A stretch of 51,426 bases of DNA, taken from NCBI GenBank assembly GCA_016869975.1, contig VGCZ01000038.1, positions 1-51,426 of the forward strand, written 5' to 3'. The DNA comes from Alphaproteobacteria bacterium (GTDB lineage Bacteria > Pseudomonadota > Alphaproteobacteria > Reyranellales > Reyranellaceae). The position numbers and the translations under genes are program-made. The notes beneath the pieces were generated by a model. That model was not told where the DNA came from, did not search any database, and saw nothing but the letters and a program-made list of their open reading frames with translations. How positions within the stretch are numbered: position 1 is the stretch's first letter; each line of letters starts with the position of its first letter. This document shows positions 16,635 to 26,216 of this stretch, piece after piece.

Positions 16635-17432
16635 ATGTCGGACTGGCTTGGTCTCAAGGATAAGGTTGTGGCGATCACCGGCGCCGGCGGCGGGCTGGGC
16701 GCCGAGATGGCGCGCGCCTTCGCGGGCGAAGGCGCGCGCACCGTGTTGCTCGAACGCGATCTGCCGCGCGCCGAGGCGGTGGCGAGTGAATTGCGCAAGG
16801 GCGGCGGCACGTCGTTGGCCATCGGCTGCGACACGGCGGACGCTGGCAGTGTCGCGGCGGCGGCGGAGCGCGCGACCAAGGAGATCGGCCCGGCCGACGC
16901 GCTGATCAACACCGCGGCGATCTTGCGTCCGGGTGCGCTCGACACGCTCTCGACGAACGACTGGAGTGCGCAGATCGCGATCAACCTCACCGGCTATTTG
17001 CTGTGCGCCCAGGCGTTCGGCCGCGCGATGCTGGCGCGCGGCAGCGGCGCGCTGGTGCATGTCACCTCGATCGCCGGCAGCGAGCCGCAGCCTTTCAGCG
17101 GCGCTTACAGCGTCACCAAGGCCGGCGTCACCATGCTGTCGCGCCAGCTCGCCTACGAGTGGGGTCCCAGAGGGGTGCGCAGCAACGCGCTGGCGCCGGG
17201 CCTGGTGCGCACGCCGCTGTCGGAGGCCTTCTACCAGGCTCCGGGCGTCGCCGAGCGCCGCGCCGCCATGGTGCCGCTACGCCGCATCGCGGCGCCCAAG
17301 GACATGGCTGACGTCGCGCTGTGGCTGTGCAGCGCGCGCAGTTCCTATGTCACCGGCCAGGAGATCGTGGTCGATGGCGGCCTCGCCCAGACCATTATGG
17401 GCTCGGTGCCACGGCCAGGCTTCGGCTCCTAG
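16635..17432 (+). CDS. Short-chain dehydrogenase/reductase
   Basis: A 265-residue classical SDR: cofactor motif AITGAGGGLG (residues about 12-21), LINTAA in place of NNAG, catalytic Ser in VTSIAGS and YSVTK as YxxxK, then APGLVRTPL and the C-terminal VTGQEIVVDGG. The acidic residue after beta-2 (LLERDL) suggests NAD preference. SD GGGAGGG precedes ATG 16635, 17 bp after the L7/L12-like gene. It converges on the indolepyruvate oxidoreductase gene, with 29 bp between stops. The substrate is not predictable. Confidence 0.85.
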   Translation: MSDWLGLKDKVVAITGAGGGLGAEMARAFAGEGARTVLLERDLPRAEAVASELRKGGGTSLAIGCDTADAGSVAAAAERATKEIGPADALINTAAILRPGALDTLSTNDWSAQIAINLTGYLLCAQAFGRAMLARGSGALVHVTSIAGSEPQPFSGAYSVTKAGVTMLSRQLAYEWGPRGVRSNALAPGLVRTPLSEAFYQAPGVAERRAAMVPLRRIAAPKDMADVALWLCSARSSYVTGQEIVVDGGLAQTIMGSVPRPGFGS

Positions 17433-17461
17433 TCAACTACGACCGCCCGCGGTTCCAGACC

Positions 17462-20400
17462 TCACTCCGCCGCCATCGCCGGCGGCTGCGCCGGGCTGCG
17501 GAAGAGGGCGAGCAGGTTGGCCTCGCGCTCCTTCGCCTTCTTCAGGTTCTTGTCCTTCACATGGCCGAAGCCGCGGATCGTCTCGGGCAGGCCTGCGATC
17601 TGCGCCGCCAGCGCATGGTTGGACTGGTCGAGCTTGCCGATAATCTCGGACAGGGTCTCCATGTACTCGTCGATCAGGCGCCGCTCGGTGCGCCGCTCCT
17701 CGGTGTAGCCGAAGATGTCGAAGGCGGTACCGCGCAGGCTCTTGAGCTTGGCCAGCACGCGGAACACCGAGAACACCCAGGGCCCGTACTCGCCCTTCTT
17801 CAATTCGCCGGTGACCGGATCGCGGTCGGCCAGCAGCGGCGGCGCGAGATTGAACTTCAGCTTGAAGTCGCCTTCGAACTGCGTGCGCAGCTTCTTCTCG
17901 AAGTCGCCATCGGTGTAGAGGCGGGCGACCTCGTACTCGTCCTTGTAGGCCATCAGCTTGTACAACGAGCGCGCAACCGCCTCGGCCAGTCCCGTGCGAC
18001 CCTTGGCGCGCGCCTTCTCGGCCGACGCGACCTTCTCGACGAAGGCGCGGTAACGCTCGGCGTAGGTGGCGTTCTGGTAGGCCGTCAGCAGCGACACGCG
18101 CTTGCTCACCAGCTCATCGAGCGACTGCGGCGGTAGTTTTTCCTCGCGGATCTGCGGGCGTGCCACGGCCTCGACGGCGGCCGGATCGTGCGCCGCCAGT
18201 CGGCCCCAGTCGAAGGTGCGCAGGCTGGTGTCGACGGCGACGCCGTTGAGCTCGATGGCGCGGCGCAGCGCCTGCAGCGACAGCGGGATCAGGCCCTTCT
18301 GCCAGGCGTAGCCGACCATGAATAGGTTGGTGGCGATCGAGTCGCCGAGGATCGCCGTGGCGATACCGGTGGCGTCGACGAATTCGGCGCCAGCCCCGCC
18401 CGTCGCCTCGCGGATCGAGCGCATCATCGCCTGCTGCTCGAAGTTGATGTCGTTGTCGATGACGAACGAGGCCGTCGGCGCGACGTAGCCGTTGATCACC
18501 GCGCGGGTCACGCCCTGCTCGATGCGCGACAGCGCCGCCGGCGCCGCGGCCACGACCATGTCGCAACCCAGCACCAGGTTCGCGCCACCGGCGGCGATGC
18601 GCACGGCGTGCAGATCGCCGGGCGTCGGCGCCAAACGCACGTGGCTCATCACCGCGCCGTTCTTCTGCGCCAGGCCGGTGAAGTCGAGCGACGTGCAGCC
18701 GCGGCCTTCGAGATGGGCGGCCATGGCAATCAACTGGCCGACGGTGATCACGCCGGTGCCGCCGATACCGGTGACGAGGATGCCGTAGGCCTCGTTGAGC
18801 GGCCGCACGGTGGGCATCGGCAGGTTGGCGAAAGGATCGTCCTGCACCGCGTCGGCCGCGGCCTTGCGGTTACGCTTCAGGCGGCCGCCATGGACGGTGA
18901 CGAAGCTCGGGCAGAAGCCGTTGACGCAGGAGAAGTCCTTGTTGCAGTTGCTCTGGTCGATCTGGCGCTTGCGGCCGAGCTCGGTTTCCAGCGGCCGCAC
19001 CGAGACGCAATTGCTCTTCTCCGAGCAGTCGCCGCAACCCTCGCACACCGAATCGTTGATGAAGGCGCGCTTCTGCGGATCGGGGAAGGTACCGCGCTTG
19101 CGCCGGCGTCGCTTTTCCGCCGCGCAAGTCTGGTCGTAGACCAGCACGGTGAGACCTGGAGTCTCGCGCAGCTCCTTCTGCACCGCATCGAGCTCGTCAC
19201 GGTGGTGAATGGTGACGCCGGGCGCGAAGTCGCTGCCCATCGGATACTTGTCGGGCTCGTCGGTGACGACGACAACGCGCTGCGCGCCCTCGGCCGAGAC
19301 CTGCCGCGTGATCTGCGGCACGGTCAGCGGGCCATCATGCGGCTGGCCGCCAGTCATGGCGACGGCGTCATTGAACAGAATCTTATAGGTAATGTTGACG
19401 CCGGCGGCACCGGCGGCGCGGATCGCCATCAGACCGGAGTGGTGATAGGTGCCATCGCCCAGGTTCTGGAAGATGTGCTTTTCCGATGTGAACGGCGCCG
19501 AGCCGATCCACGGCACGCCCTCGCCACCCATATGCGTGATCAGCGATGTGCGGCGATGCGGCATCAGCATCGCCATGCCATGGCAGCCAATACCAGCCAT
19601 GGCGCGGCTGCCGTCGGGAACGCGGGTCGAGGTGTTGTGCGGGCAGCCCGAGCAGAAGAACGGCGTGCGCACGGTCTTGGGCGGCGGCGCCTGCAGCAGC
19701 TTCTCCTTGGCCTCCACACGCGCGAGGCGCTGGATGATCTCCGGCCCACCCTCGCCACGCTGCTTCAGCCGCTCGGCGATCACTCGGGCCACGCCGGTCG
19801 GCGACAGCTCGCCCTCGGTCGGCTGGATGCGCCGGCCGGTGTCGTCGTACTTGCCGATGATCTTGGGCCGGCGCTCGGCCGGCGTGTTGTAGAGCAGCTT
19901 GGTGAGCTGGTCCTCGAGGATCTCGCGCTTCTCCTCGACGACGATGACCTCCTCGAGACCCTCGGCGAAGGCGCGCGCGCGCACCGGCTCGAGCGGCCAG
20001 GTCATGCCGACCTTGTAGAGCCGGATGCCGAGTTGCAGCGCCTTGTCCTCGGTGATGCCGAGATCCTCGAGCGCCTGGCGCGTATCGAGATAGGCCTTGC
20101 CCGTGGTCATGATGCCGATGCGCGCCTTGGGCGGATCGAACACCAGCTTGTCGATGGCGTTGGCGCGCGCGAAGGCCTTCACCGCCTCGAGCTTGAAGAG
20201 ATGCAGGCGCTTTTCCTGCTCCATCGGCGGGTCGGGATTGCGGATGTTCAAGCCACCCGGCGGAATCTCGAAATCGGCGGGGATCACGACCTTGAGATTG
20301 TCGGGATCGATGTTGACCGAGGCGCCGCTCTCGACCGTCTCGGAGATCGCCTTGAAGCCGATCCAGCAGCCGGAATAGCGCGACATCGCGAAACCGAGCA

Positions 20401-20977
20401 GGCCGAAATCGATATACTCCTGCACCGTCGCCGGGTTGAGCACCGGCACCAGCGCTGCCTGGAAGACCTGCTCGGACTGATGCGGCAGGGTCGAGGACTG
20501 GCAGCCATGGTCGTCGCCGGCCAGCACCAGCACACCGCCGTTGGGTGAGGAGCCGGCGGCGTTGCCGTGCTTGATCGGGTCCATCGAGCGGTCGACGCCG
20601 GGTCCCTTGCCGTACCAGATCGCGAAGACGCCATCGACCGTCGCGCCCTGGAAGAGATTGACCTGCTGCGTACCCCAGACGGCTGTGGCGGCGAGATCCT
20701 CGTTGAGGCCGGGCTTGAAGTGGATGTTGTTGGTGGCGAGGAACTTCTTCGCGCTCCACAACGCGTTATCATACATGCCCAATGGCGAGCCGCGGTAGCC
20801 CGAGATGAAGCCGCCAGTGTTCAGGCCGGCCGCCTGGTCGCGCTGGCGCTGCATCATCGGCAGACGCACCAGCGCCTGGATGCCGGTGAGGTACACGCGC
20901 CCGCGCTCGCGGACATAGCGGTCCTCCAGCGTGTAGTTGTCGAGCGTCAGGTCGGCGATCTTCGCTGGCGCGTTCAT
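17462..20977 (-). CDS. Indolepyruvate:ferredoxin oxidoreductase, fused alpha-beta
   Basis: A 1171-residue fusion of the IorA-like and IorB-like parts. In order: pyrimidine-binding region (SGYRGSPLGMYD), the transketolase-like middle, the ThDP-binding block GIGCHGMAMLMPHR through GDGTYHHSG to NDAVAMTGGQ, a Cys cluster CEGCGDCSEKSNC near residue 645, further cysteines (CNKDFSCVNGFCPSF), and the gamma-type domain ILVTGIGGTGVITVGQLI. It decarboxylates aryl or branched 2-oxoacids to acyl-CoA and passes electrons to ferredoxin. This long oxygen-tolerant form is common in aerobic proteobacteria. A TATAAA -10-like box (21024-21019, minus strand) precedes the gene. Confidence 0.9.
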   Translation of the reverse strand: MNAPAKIADLTLDNYTLEDRYVRERGRVYLTGIQALVRLPMMQRQRDQAAGLNTGGFISGYRGSPLGMYDNALWSAKKFLATNNIHFKPGLNEDLAATAVWGTQQVNLFQGATVDGVFAIWYGKGPGVDRSMDPIKHGNAAGSSPNGGVLVLAGDDHGCQSSTLPHQSEQVFQAALVPVLNPATVQEYIDFGLLGFAMSRYSGCWIGFKAISETVESGASVNIDPDNLKVVIPADFEIPPGGLNIRNPDPPMEQEKRLHLFKLEAVKAFARANAIDKLVFDPPKARIGIMTTGKAYLDTRQALEDLGITEDKALQLGIRLYKVGMTWPLEPVRARAFAEGLEEVIVVEEKREILEDQLTKLLYNTPAERRPKIIGKYDDTGRRIQPTEGELSPTGVARVIAERLKQRGEGGPEIIQRLARVEAKEKLLQAPPPKTVRTPFFCSGCPHNTSTRVPDGSRAMAGIGCHGMAMLMPHRRTSLITHMGGEGVPWIGSAPFTSEKHIFQNLGDGTYHHSGLMAIRAAGAAGVNITYKILFNDAVAMTGGQPHDGPLTVPQITRQVSAEGAQRVVVVTDEPDKYPMGSDFAPGVTIHHRDELDAVQKELRETPGLTVLVYDQTCAAEKRRRRKRGTFPDPQKRAFINDSVCEGCGDCSEKSNCVSVRPLETELGRKRQIDQSNCNKDFSCVNGFCPSFVTVHGGRLKRNRKAAADAVQDDPFANLPMPTVRPLNEAYGILVTGIGGTGVITVGQLIAMAAHLEGRGCTSLDFTGLAQKNGAVMSHVRLAPTPGDLHAVRIAAGGANLVLGCDMVVAAAPAALSRIEQGVTRAVINGYVAPTASFVIDNDINFEQQAMMRSIREATGGAGAEFVDATGIATAILGDSIATNLFMVGYAWQKGLIPLSLQALRRAIELNGVAVDTSLRTFDWGRLAAHDPAAVEAVARPQIREEKLPPQSLDELVSKRVSLLTAYQNATYAERYRAFVEKVASAEKARAKGRTGLAEAVARSLYKLMAYKDEYEVARLYTDGDFEKKLRTQFEGDFKLKFNLAPPLLADRDPVTGELKKGEYGPWVFSVFRVLAKLKSLRGTAFDIFGYTEERRTERRLIDEYMETLSEIIGKLDQSNHALAAQIAGLPETIRGFGHVKDKNLKKAKEREANLLALFRSPAQPPAMAAE

Positions 20978-21041
20978 GCGAGCGTTTCCTTACGCGGGTG
21001 TTCTTTGCTGAACGGCAGTTTATAGTAACGAGAACCCGCCG

Positions 21042-21836
21042 CTAGGGTGATCCGAACGCCTTCACCAGGCCTGCCAACAGGTCGTCGACCACGGCGTCGA
21101 TCACGCGCTCGCCCTTGTAGGCGGTGGCGCGACTGGCGTCGCCGGTCGCGCCGCTGGGCGCGAACTCGTCGGCGTCGCCGACCGAGGCGTCGGGCGACAG
21201 CCGCACCGGCCGCGCGAAGCCCGCCGGCAGGGCGCCGCCGGCCATGCCGCGTTCGCCGTTCGCCGTCGCGTCGGGCAGCTTGTCCATGCGCACGTTGCGG
21301 CCGTCGATCGCCAGCATGACCGAGGTCTCGCGTTCGTCAGCATGGCCGCCCTCGCGCACCTCGATCCATTTGTCGGCGTCGCGCCCGAGGAAGCGCAGAT
21401 GCGCGGCGATCACTCGCACCGACGAGGTCTGGTGCATCTCGCCCAGCAGCGTGTTGATCGGCGCCTCGGTGGAGACGCCGGTATTGAGCAACAGCAGGCG
21501 GTTCGCGCCCTGGTCGACGAAGCCCTCCAGCAGCTCGCGCAACAGCGCCATGAACGTCGCGGCCGAAAGGTGTTGGCTACCGGCGTAGCGGGTAAAGGCC
21601 GGGTAGTAGCCGAAGGGCACGAGCGGCGCGATCAGGGTCGGCATGCCGGCCTGTCGGGCGCGGCGGGCGAGGCGTTCGGCGTAGGCCCGGGCGGTCGTCG
21701 CGTCCGTGCGCAGAGGCAGGTGAGGGCCGTGCTCCTTGGCAGCGGCGCCGATCGGCAGGATCAGCACATCGCCGGCGTCGAACCGGTTACGCGCTTCGAT
21801 CCAGGTCAGGTCTTCAAGCCACAAAGGCAGGTCCAT
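21042..21836 (-). CDS. Creatininase-family protein with altered metal site
   Basis: A 264-residue protein. ILPIGAAAKEHGPHLPLRTD provides the family motif with Glu35, His36 and Asp45. The second conserved motif, NGHYEN or NGHGGN in active members and carrying His and Glu ligands, reads NTGVSTE here (118-124): Gly120 and Ser122 replace them. A third motif, EGGHADERETSVMLAID, is kept. Family members hydrolyse creatinine or cyclic amides, or process mycofactocin. With two ligands missing, this one may bind one metal, use other residues, or be non-catalytic. It lies about 65 bp upstream of the oxidoreductase gene on the same strand. Confidence 0.75.
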   Translation of the reverse strand: MDLPLWLEDLTWIEARNRFDAGDVLILPIGAAAKEHGPHLPLRTDATTARAYAERLARRARQAGMPTLIAPLVPFGYYPAFTRYAGSQHLSAATFMALLRELLEGFVDQGANRLLLLNTGVSTEAPINTLLGEMHQTSSVRVIAAHLRFLGRDADKWIEVREGGHADERETSVMLAIDGRNVRMDKLPDATANGERGMAGGALPAGFARPVRLSPDASVGDADEFAPSGATGDASRATAYKGERVIDAVVDDLLAGLVKAFGSP

Positions 21837-22165
21837 ATCCCCAGCCTAGCATGTTGGCCGACGCGTATCGCGCTGACTTCACACGGAGGAATGCTCGATA
21901 GGGCGCGTTTCGAAGAGCGGGCAATCCGCTCGGCGCTTGTTTCGGACGCTTCAAGATGGCCATTGCACGGAGTCCTCGGCATGTGGCGTGGGTTTGCTGA
22001 GGTTGGATGCGATTCCCCATTTCTGGCACGCGGGCCATTGCGCTGGTTCGTCCCCTGTGAGATCACGGCACTCATCATGGGGCCGGGGGCGCGATCCAGA
22101 ATGCTGCTGGTGTGGTTCATACCATCGCGAACGCGGCCGCTGCCGAGCCGCCTCTGACGCCGCGC
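21837..22165. other. 329-bp divergent intergenic region, no gene recognised
   Basis: It separates the creatininase-family gene (minus) from the GT39-like gene (plus) and must hold both promoters. A reading frame from ATG 21892 to 22157 (about 88 codons) is open and preceded by GGAGGA, but the SD is too close to the ATG and the peptide has no recognisable character. No strong inverted repeat was found. Confidence 0.5.
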
Positions 22166-23728
22166 ATGGCCCAGTCCGAACGGTCTTCCCTGGCGCGCGG
22201 ACTGATTCGCGTGTCGCTTGTCATCAGCGCCCTGATATTCCTGGCGTGGCTGCCTGCCAACCTCGCTATGCCACTGGCGCGCGACCAGGGAATCTTTGCC
22301 TTCGTTGGCCAGGCGATCCTCGATGGCGGGCTGCCGTACATCGATGCTTGGGAGCACAAGGGACCGGCGACGCACGCTCTCTATGCGATCGGCATGGGCC
22401 TGTTTGGATCGACCGCGCTGGGCATCCGGCTGTTTGATGTCGCGCTGACGATCGCCATGGCCACCGGTACTTGGGCGCTGGGCCGGGCAAGCGGCCGGCC
22501 GCTCTGGGGTTTGCTCACCGGGTTCTTCGTGTGGATCGCCGTCGGCGGCAAATTCTGGCACACCGCACAGGTCGAGAACTGGCTGGCATATGCCTATCTG
22601 CTGTCGATGCTGGCGCTCTGGCTCGAGCCGACCCGAACTTCGCGCGTCGCGCTGGCCGCTGTCGGTGCCGTGCTTGCCATCGGCACACTGATCAAACCGA
22701 ATTTCGTGCTAATGGCGCCGATGGTACTGGTCGCCTGCGGCTGGCGATGGCGGGATCTGGCGTGGGTCGCCGGCGGCGGGGCGGCGGTGATCGGTGCCAC
22801 ATTCGCGGTGTTCGCGGCGGCCGGCGGCCTTGGCGCGCTCTGGGATGCTGTCGTCGTGTTCAACCTCGGGAGCCACGTGACGCGCGGCACGTGGAGCGTC
22901 TCGCGGGTGCTGAATCTGCTGATCGAGCCTTTTGCTTGGCCGGACGAGAACGTGCCGGCGATCTGGGTGCTGGAAGCGCTGGCGCTGATCGGCGCGAGTC
23001 TCATGTGGCGCAGCGATCGGCGCGGCTTCTGGATCCTGACCAGTGGGGCAATCTGCGGCTGGCTGACCGGTATCTCGCAGGTCAAGGGCTTTTACTATCA
23101 CTCCATGACGATGTACGCGGTGTTCGCCGCATTCGCCGCCGAGGCGGTAAGCCGGGCGCTGCGCGACGACGGGCGAGACTTGCGGACGCTTCTGCGCGAG
23201 GGCTTTGTTGCCTTCGTGCTAGTGGTCTTGCTCGTCGTAATGCAGCCGCTCTACAGCGCCGTCAATTGGTGGCAGCACACCCTGGGCCGGAAGTCCGCGG
23301 CCGAGTACGAACGACCGTTCTGTGAGGAGCAGCGCGAACTCGGCTTCTGTCATCGCGAACTGGCGGCGGCGGCGCGGTTCGTGCGTGACAGCACGGCGCC
23401 GCACGAGCTGATGTACCTGTGGGGCATGGATGCGCTGATGCATCTCGAGGCCAGGCGACGTTCGCCTACGCGGTTCGGCTTTCACTACGCCATCGTCGGT
23501 AGCTCCGGGTCCTACGCCGCGAGCAAGAAGGCGGAGGTCATGGCGGCTCTGGCGGCGCGGCCGCCGGCGGCGATCGTCGTGCAAGAGCTCGACCGCTCCA
23601 ATATCACACCACTCACGGCACGCGAGGCGCTGGCCGATTTTCCCGCGCTGCAAGGCTTGATCGAGCGCGACTACCGCCAGGCGTTCGCCAACTCCAACTT
23701 CACTGTTTATCTGCGGCGCGGCCCATAA
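22166..23728 (+). CDS. GT39/ArnT-like polytopic membrane glycosyltransferase
   Basis: A 520-residue protein with about 10-12 predicted membrane helices. The first periplasmic loop, MPLARDQGIFAFVGQAILDGGLPYIDAWEHKGP, carries the acidic motif and substrate loop of GT-C enzymes (dolichyl/undecaprenyl-phosphate sugar-dependent transferases). The soluble C-terminal part follows the last helix near LLVVMQPLYSA. It could add a sugar to a lipid or surface polymer; donor and acceptor are unknown. ATG 22166 (MAQSERSSL) was preferred to GTG 22112. The last 29 bp overlap the 3' end of the convergent peptidase gene. Confidence 0.75.
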   Translation: MAQSERSSLARGLIRVSLVISALIFLAWLPANLAMPLARDQGIFAFVGQAILDGGLPYIDAWEHKGPATHALYAIGMGLFGSTALGIRLFDVALTIAMATGTWALGRASGRPLWGLLTGFFVWIAVGGKFWHTAQVENWLAYAYLLSMLALWLEPTRTSRVALAAVGAVLAIGTLIKPNFVLMAPMVLVACGWRWRDLAWVAGGGAAVIGATFAVFAAAGGLGALWDAVVVFNLGSHVTRGTWSVSRVLNLLIEPFAWPDENVPAIWVLEALALIGASLMWRSDRRGFWILTSGAICGWLTGISQVKGFYYHSMTMYAVFAAFAAEAVSRALRDDGRDLRTLLREGFVAFVLVVLLVVMQPLYSAVNWWQHTLGRKSAAEYERPFCEEQRELGFCHRELAAAARFVRDSTAPHELMYLWGMDALMHLEARRRSPTRFGFHYAIVGSSGSYAASKKAEVMAALAARPPAAIVVQELDRSNITPLTAREALADFPALQGLIERDYRQAFANSNFTVYLRRGP

Positions 23729-25127
23729 CCAGGAGCTTGCGGATCCATGCCGACGGCGCGCTGTCGTCGACTTCGACACCGTCGGCCGCCGGCCGAACGC
23801 CGAGATCGCGCCATAGCGCCGGCAGATCGACCTCGACCGACCTGCCGAGGTGGCGCTCCACCATCATGGCCATGACAGGCGTGCCCAACGCGGTGTCGCA
23901 ACGTTGCACGAATGTCGCGAGCGGCCAGCGTTCGGCCGGCGCCATGTCGCCGCCTGCGCGCAGCGCGCCGCGCAGGCAGTGCTCCAGCCTCTTGGCCCCC
24001 GATGTGGCGCGGCGGATCTCGATGTCGCTCAGCAGCATGAACAACCCGCCGCCCCAATAGGGTGAGCCGCCCGACAGGCCGATCCGCAGCGCGCTCAGGC
24101 CCCGTGGCATCTGCTCGATCCACTCGCGCCAGACCTCGGCCTCGCGCTTGAAGCCGGCGCGGGCGCGGATCACCGGCTCGACGTAGGTTGCGGCGCCCTC
24201 CATGAACCAGTTGGCGCGGCCGATAATCATCGGCATGCCGGTATGTACGAACTCGTGCGGCAGGATCCAGTCGTCCCATAGCTCCGGCAGCGTGGCGCGC
24301 GCGCCGACCTGCACCATGACCGAGACGCCGCCGCCGGGCACGACGCGGCCGAACACCACACGCGGCCTGCCAGGCGTCGGCACGACGGCGAGCAACACGC
24401 GGCTGGTGGTGAAGCCCTGCCAGTATTCGACCTGCGCCAGGGCGGTCTTGCGGATCCAGTCCATCAACTCGGCGCGTGACACCGCGAGCTCGCCATCGAG
24501 CCGCGCGACATCGAGCGTGGCCACGCCACCGCCGGCGGCCGGCAGCCGCATCCGCTCGCGGTCGAAGCGGCCGATCACGCTGTAGCCCGCGAAGCGCACC
24601 GTGGTGCCCTGCAATCGCCAGCCGCCATCGACTGGCGGCAGCGCGATCGCGGCCTGGAGACCCGGCGGCGCGGTGACGCGGATGTCGATCACCGGCACGG
24701 TACCCGAGGGCAGGCGCGGCTCGACGAGCCAGGTGGAGAGGATGGCCATTGCCGCGCCGCCGCGCTCGACCGCGGCGGTGACGCGATCGACGTCGCGAGC
24801 GTAGGCGCCGAGGTCGAAGCTGTATCGCAGCGTGGCGTTGCCGCTGCGGGACGGCACGCTCCAGGTTCCATCGCCACCCTCGACCGCCGCGTCGCTGCCA
24901 TCGCGCGCATCGCGCAGATGCGCCGCTGTGGCGGCGGTGCCGGCGGCGAACAGAACCGTACCGTCAGTTCGACACATGAAGGCGACGGACAACGAAGGCG
25001 TGCGCCCAGGACCGCGATCCTCGAGGCGAACGTCGGCGATGCAATCAGCTTTCGTGGCGGCCGATGCGGTAGCTGCCGGAACAAGCCACAACGCCCCGAT
25101 CAAGAAACATCGCCGTATCACTCGCAT
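23700..25127 (-). CDS. Secreted HExxH metallopeptidase, M61-like
   Basis: A 475-residue protein with an N-terminal signal peptide (MRVIRRCFLIGALWLVPAATASA). The first half is a beta-rich region with two Cys (29, 52). The catalytic part carries ILPHEFVHTGMP, an HExxH at residues 291-295, then WFMEGAATYVEP with Glu310 as the likely third zinc ligand; the WFxEG context is that of M61 glycyl aminopeptidase-like gluzincins, though the spacer is shorter than usual. It is predicted to act in the periplasm. Its stop overlaps the end of the convergent GT39-like gene. Confidence 0.75.
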   Translation of the reverse strand: MRVIRRCFLIGALWLVPAATASAATKADCIADVRLEDRGPGRTPSLSVAFMCRTDGTVLFAAGTAATAAHLRDARDGSDAAVEGGDGTWSVPSRSGNATLRYSFDLGAYARDVDRVTAAVERGGAAMAILSTWLVEPRLPSGTVPVIDIRVTAPPGLQAAIALPPVDGGWRLQGTTVRFAGYSVIGRFDRERMRLPAAGGGVATLDVARLDGELAVSRAELMDWIRKTALAQVEYWQGFTTSRVLLAVVPTPGRPRVVFGRVVPGGGVSVMVQVGARATLPELWDDWILPHEFVHTGMPMIIGRANWFMEGAATYVEPVIRARAGFKREAEVWREWIEQMPRGLSALRIGLSGGSPYWGGGLFMLLSDIEIRRATSGAKRLEHCLRGALRAGGDMAPAERWPLATFVQRCDTALGTPVMAMMVERHLGRSVEVDLPALWRDLGVRPAADGVEVDDSAPSAWIRKLLVMGRAADKQ

Positions 25128-25206
25128 CCACCGACGCTACCGGCTCGACAGGATACATGCGACTCACGACGTTGTGACGCGCCCGCAGCCTGCTATCGTC
25201 GCGCCC

Positions 25207-26154
25207 GTGCTGCGTCCGCTCGTCCGTCTACTCACCCTGCTCGCTGAGCGGGCCACGGTGTTCCTGCCGATGGCGTTGCTGCTGGGCCTGCTCCTGCAGG
25301 ACCTCGCCGCGACGCTCAAGCCGCTGGTGACGCCGCTGGCTATCGTGCTGCTAGGCATTGCCATGGCGCGCACCGACTGGCCGGCCTTCGCCGCCGTGCT
25401 GCGCCGGCCCTGGCTGGGCCTGGCGACTATCGTGGCGGCGATGATCGCTGTGCCGTTGCTCGCGGCGCCGCTGCTGCGTCTCATGCCGATCGCCGAAGGG
25501 CTCGCGCTGGCGCTGGCGCTGATGGCCTGCCTGCCGCCCTTGACCTCGATGGCGGCGATGGCCGGTTTCCTAGGCCTCGATCGCGCCCACGCGCTGTTCG
25601 CGGTGCTGGTCGGTACGGCGCTGGCGCCGCTGACCATCCCGCCGCTGGCGCTGGCGCTGTTCGGGCTCGATCTGAAGATGGGTTTCTGGGCCTTCATGGG
25701 CCGGCTGGCAGGGATCGTCGCGGCGGGCTTCGTGCTCGCGCTGGCACTGCGCTGGCTCAGTCGGGGACGCGAGGCGAAGGCGGCGCCGCTGATCGATGGC
25801 GCGCTGATCGTCAGCCTGTTGGTCTTCGCCATCCCGATCATGGACGGCGTGACCGCGCGGATCCTTGCCGAGCCGTGGCGCACCGGCGGCTTCGTGCTGT
25901 GGTCCTTCATCGCCACCTTCGCCTACATGGCCGTGGTGACGCTGGTCTTCTGGCCGTTGGTGGGGAAGCAACTGGCCTGTACGGCGGGCTACGCCGCCGG
26001 CAGCCGTAACAACGCGCTGCTTCTGGCAGCGTTGCCCGCGTCGGTCGATCCCGACTACTTCCTGTTCATCGCCGCCGTGCAGTTCCCGATCTACCTGATC
26101 CCGACGATCATGCAGCCGATCTATCGGCGGCTGCTGCGCCCGGCACCGGGCTGA
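25207..26154 (+). CDS. Bile acid:sodium symporter (BASS)-like transporter
   Basis: A 315-residue polytopic membrane protein with about 9-10 helices. The pattern LACLPPLTSMAAMAGFLGLDRAHALFAVL corresponds to the crossover region of the BASS fold, and CTAGYAAGSRNNALLLAALP to the second conserved stretch with SRNN. Family members carry bile acids, pantoate, keto acids or other organic anions with Na+. GTG 25207 was chosen because upstream codons would overlap the divergent peptidase gene; ATG 25270 is possible. Substrate unknown. Confidence 0.7.
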   Translation: MLRPLVRLLTLLAERATVFLPMALLLGLLLQDLAATLKPLVTPLAIVLLGIAMARTDWPAFAAVLRRPWLGLATIVAAMIAVPLLAAPLLRLMPIAEGLALALALMACLPPLTSMAAMAGFLGLDRAHALFAVLVGTALAPLTIPPLALALFGLDLKMGFWAFMGRLAGIVAAGFVLALALRWLSRGREAKAAPLIDGALIVSLLVFAIPIMDGVTARILAEPWRTGGFVLWSFIATFAYMAVVTLVFWPLVGKQLACTAGYAAGSRNNALLLAALPASVDPDYFLFIAAVQFPIYLIPTIMQPIYRRLLRPAPG

Positions 26155-26216
26155 ACCTTGCGGTCGTGCCGCGCGGCGTGCCACGATCAATCAGGCTTTC
26201 TCATGGGAGACAGACA

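Noticed and set aside
18608-20548. 646-codon plus-strand frame inside the indolepyruvate oxidoreductase gene
   Set aside because: No recognisable motif, and it is fully contained in a 1171-residue conserved enzyme on the other strand.
21892-22157. Small gene of about 88 codons in the divergent gap
   Set aside because: The SD-like GGAGGA is only about one base from the ATG and the peptide shows no conserved character.
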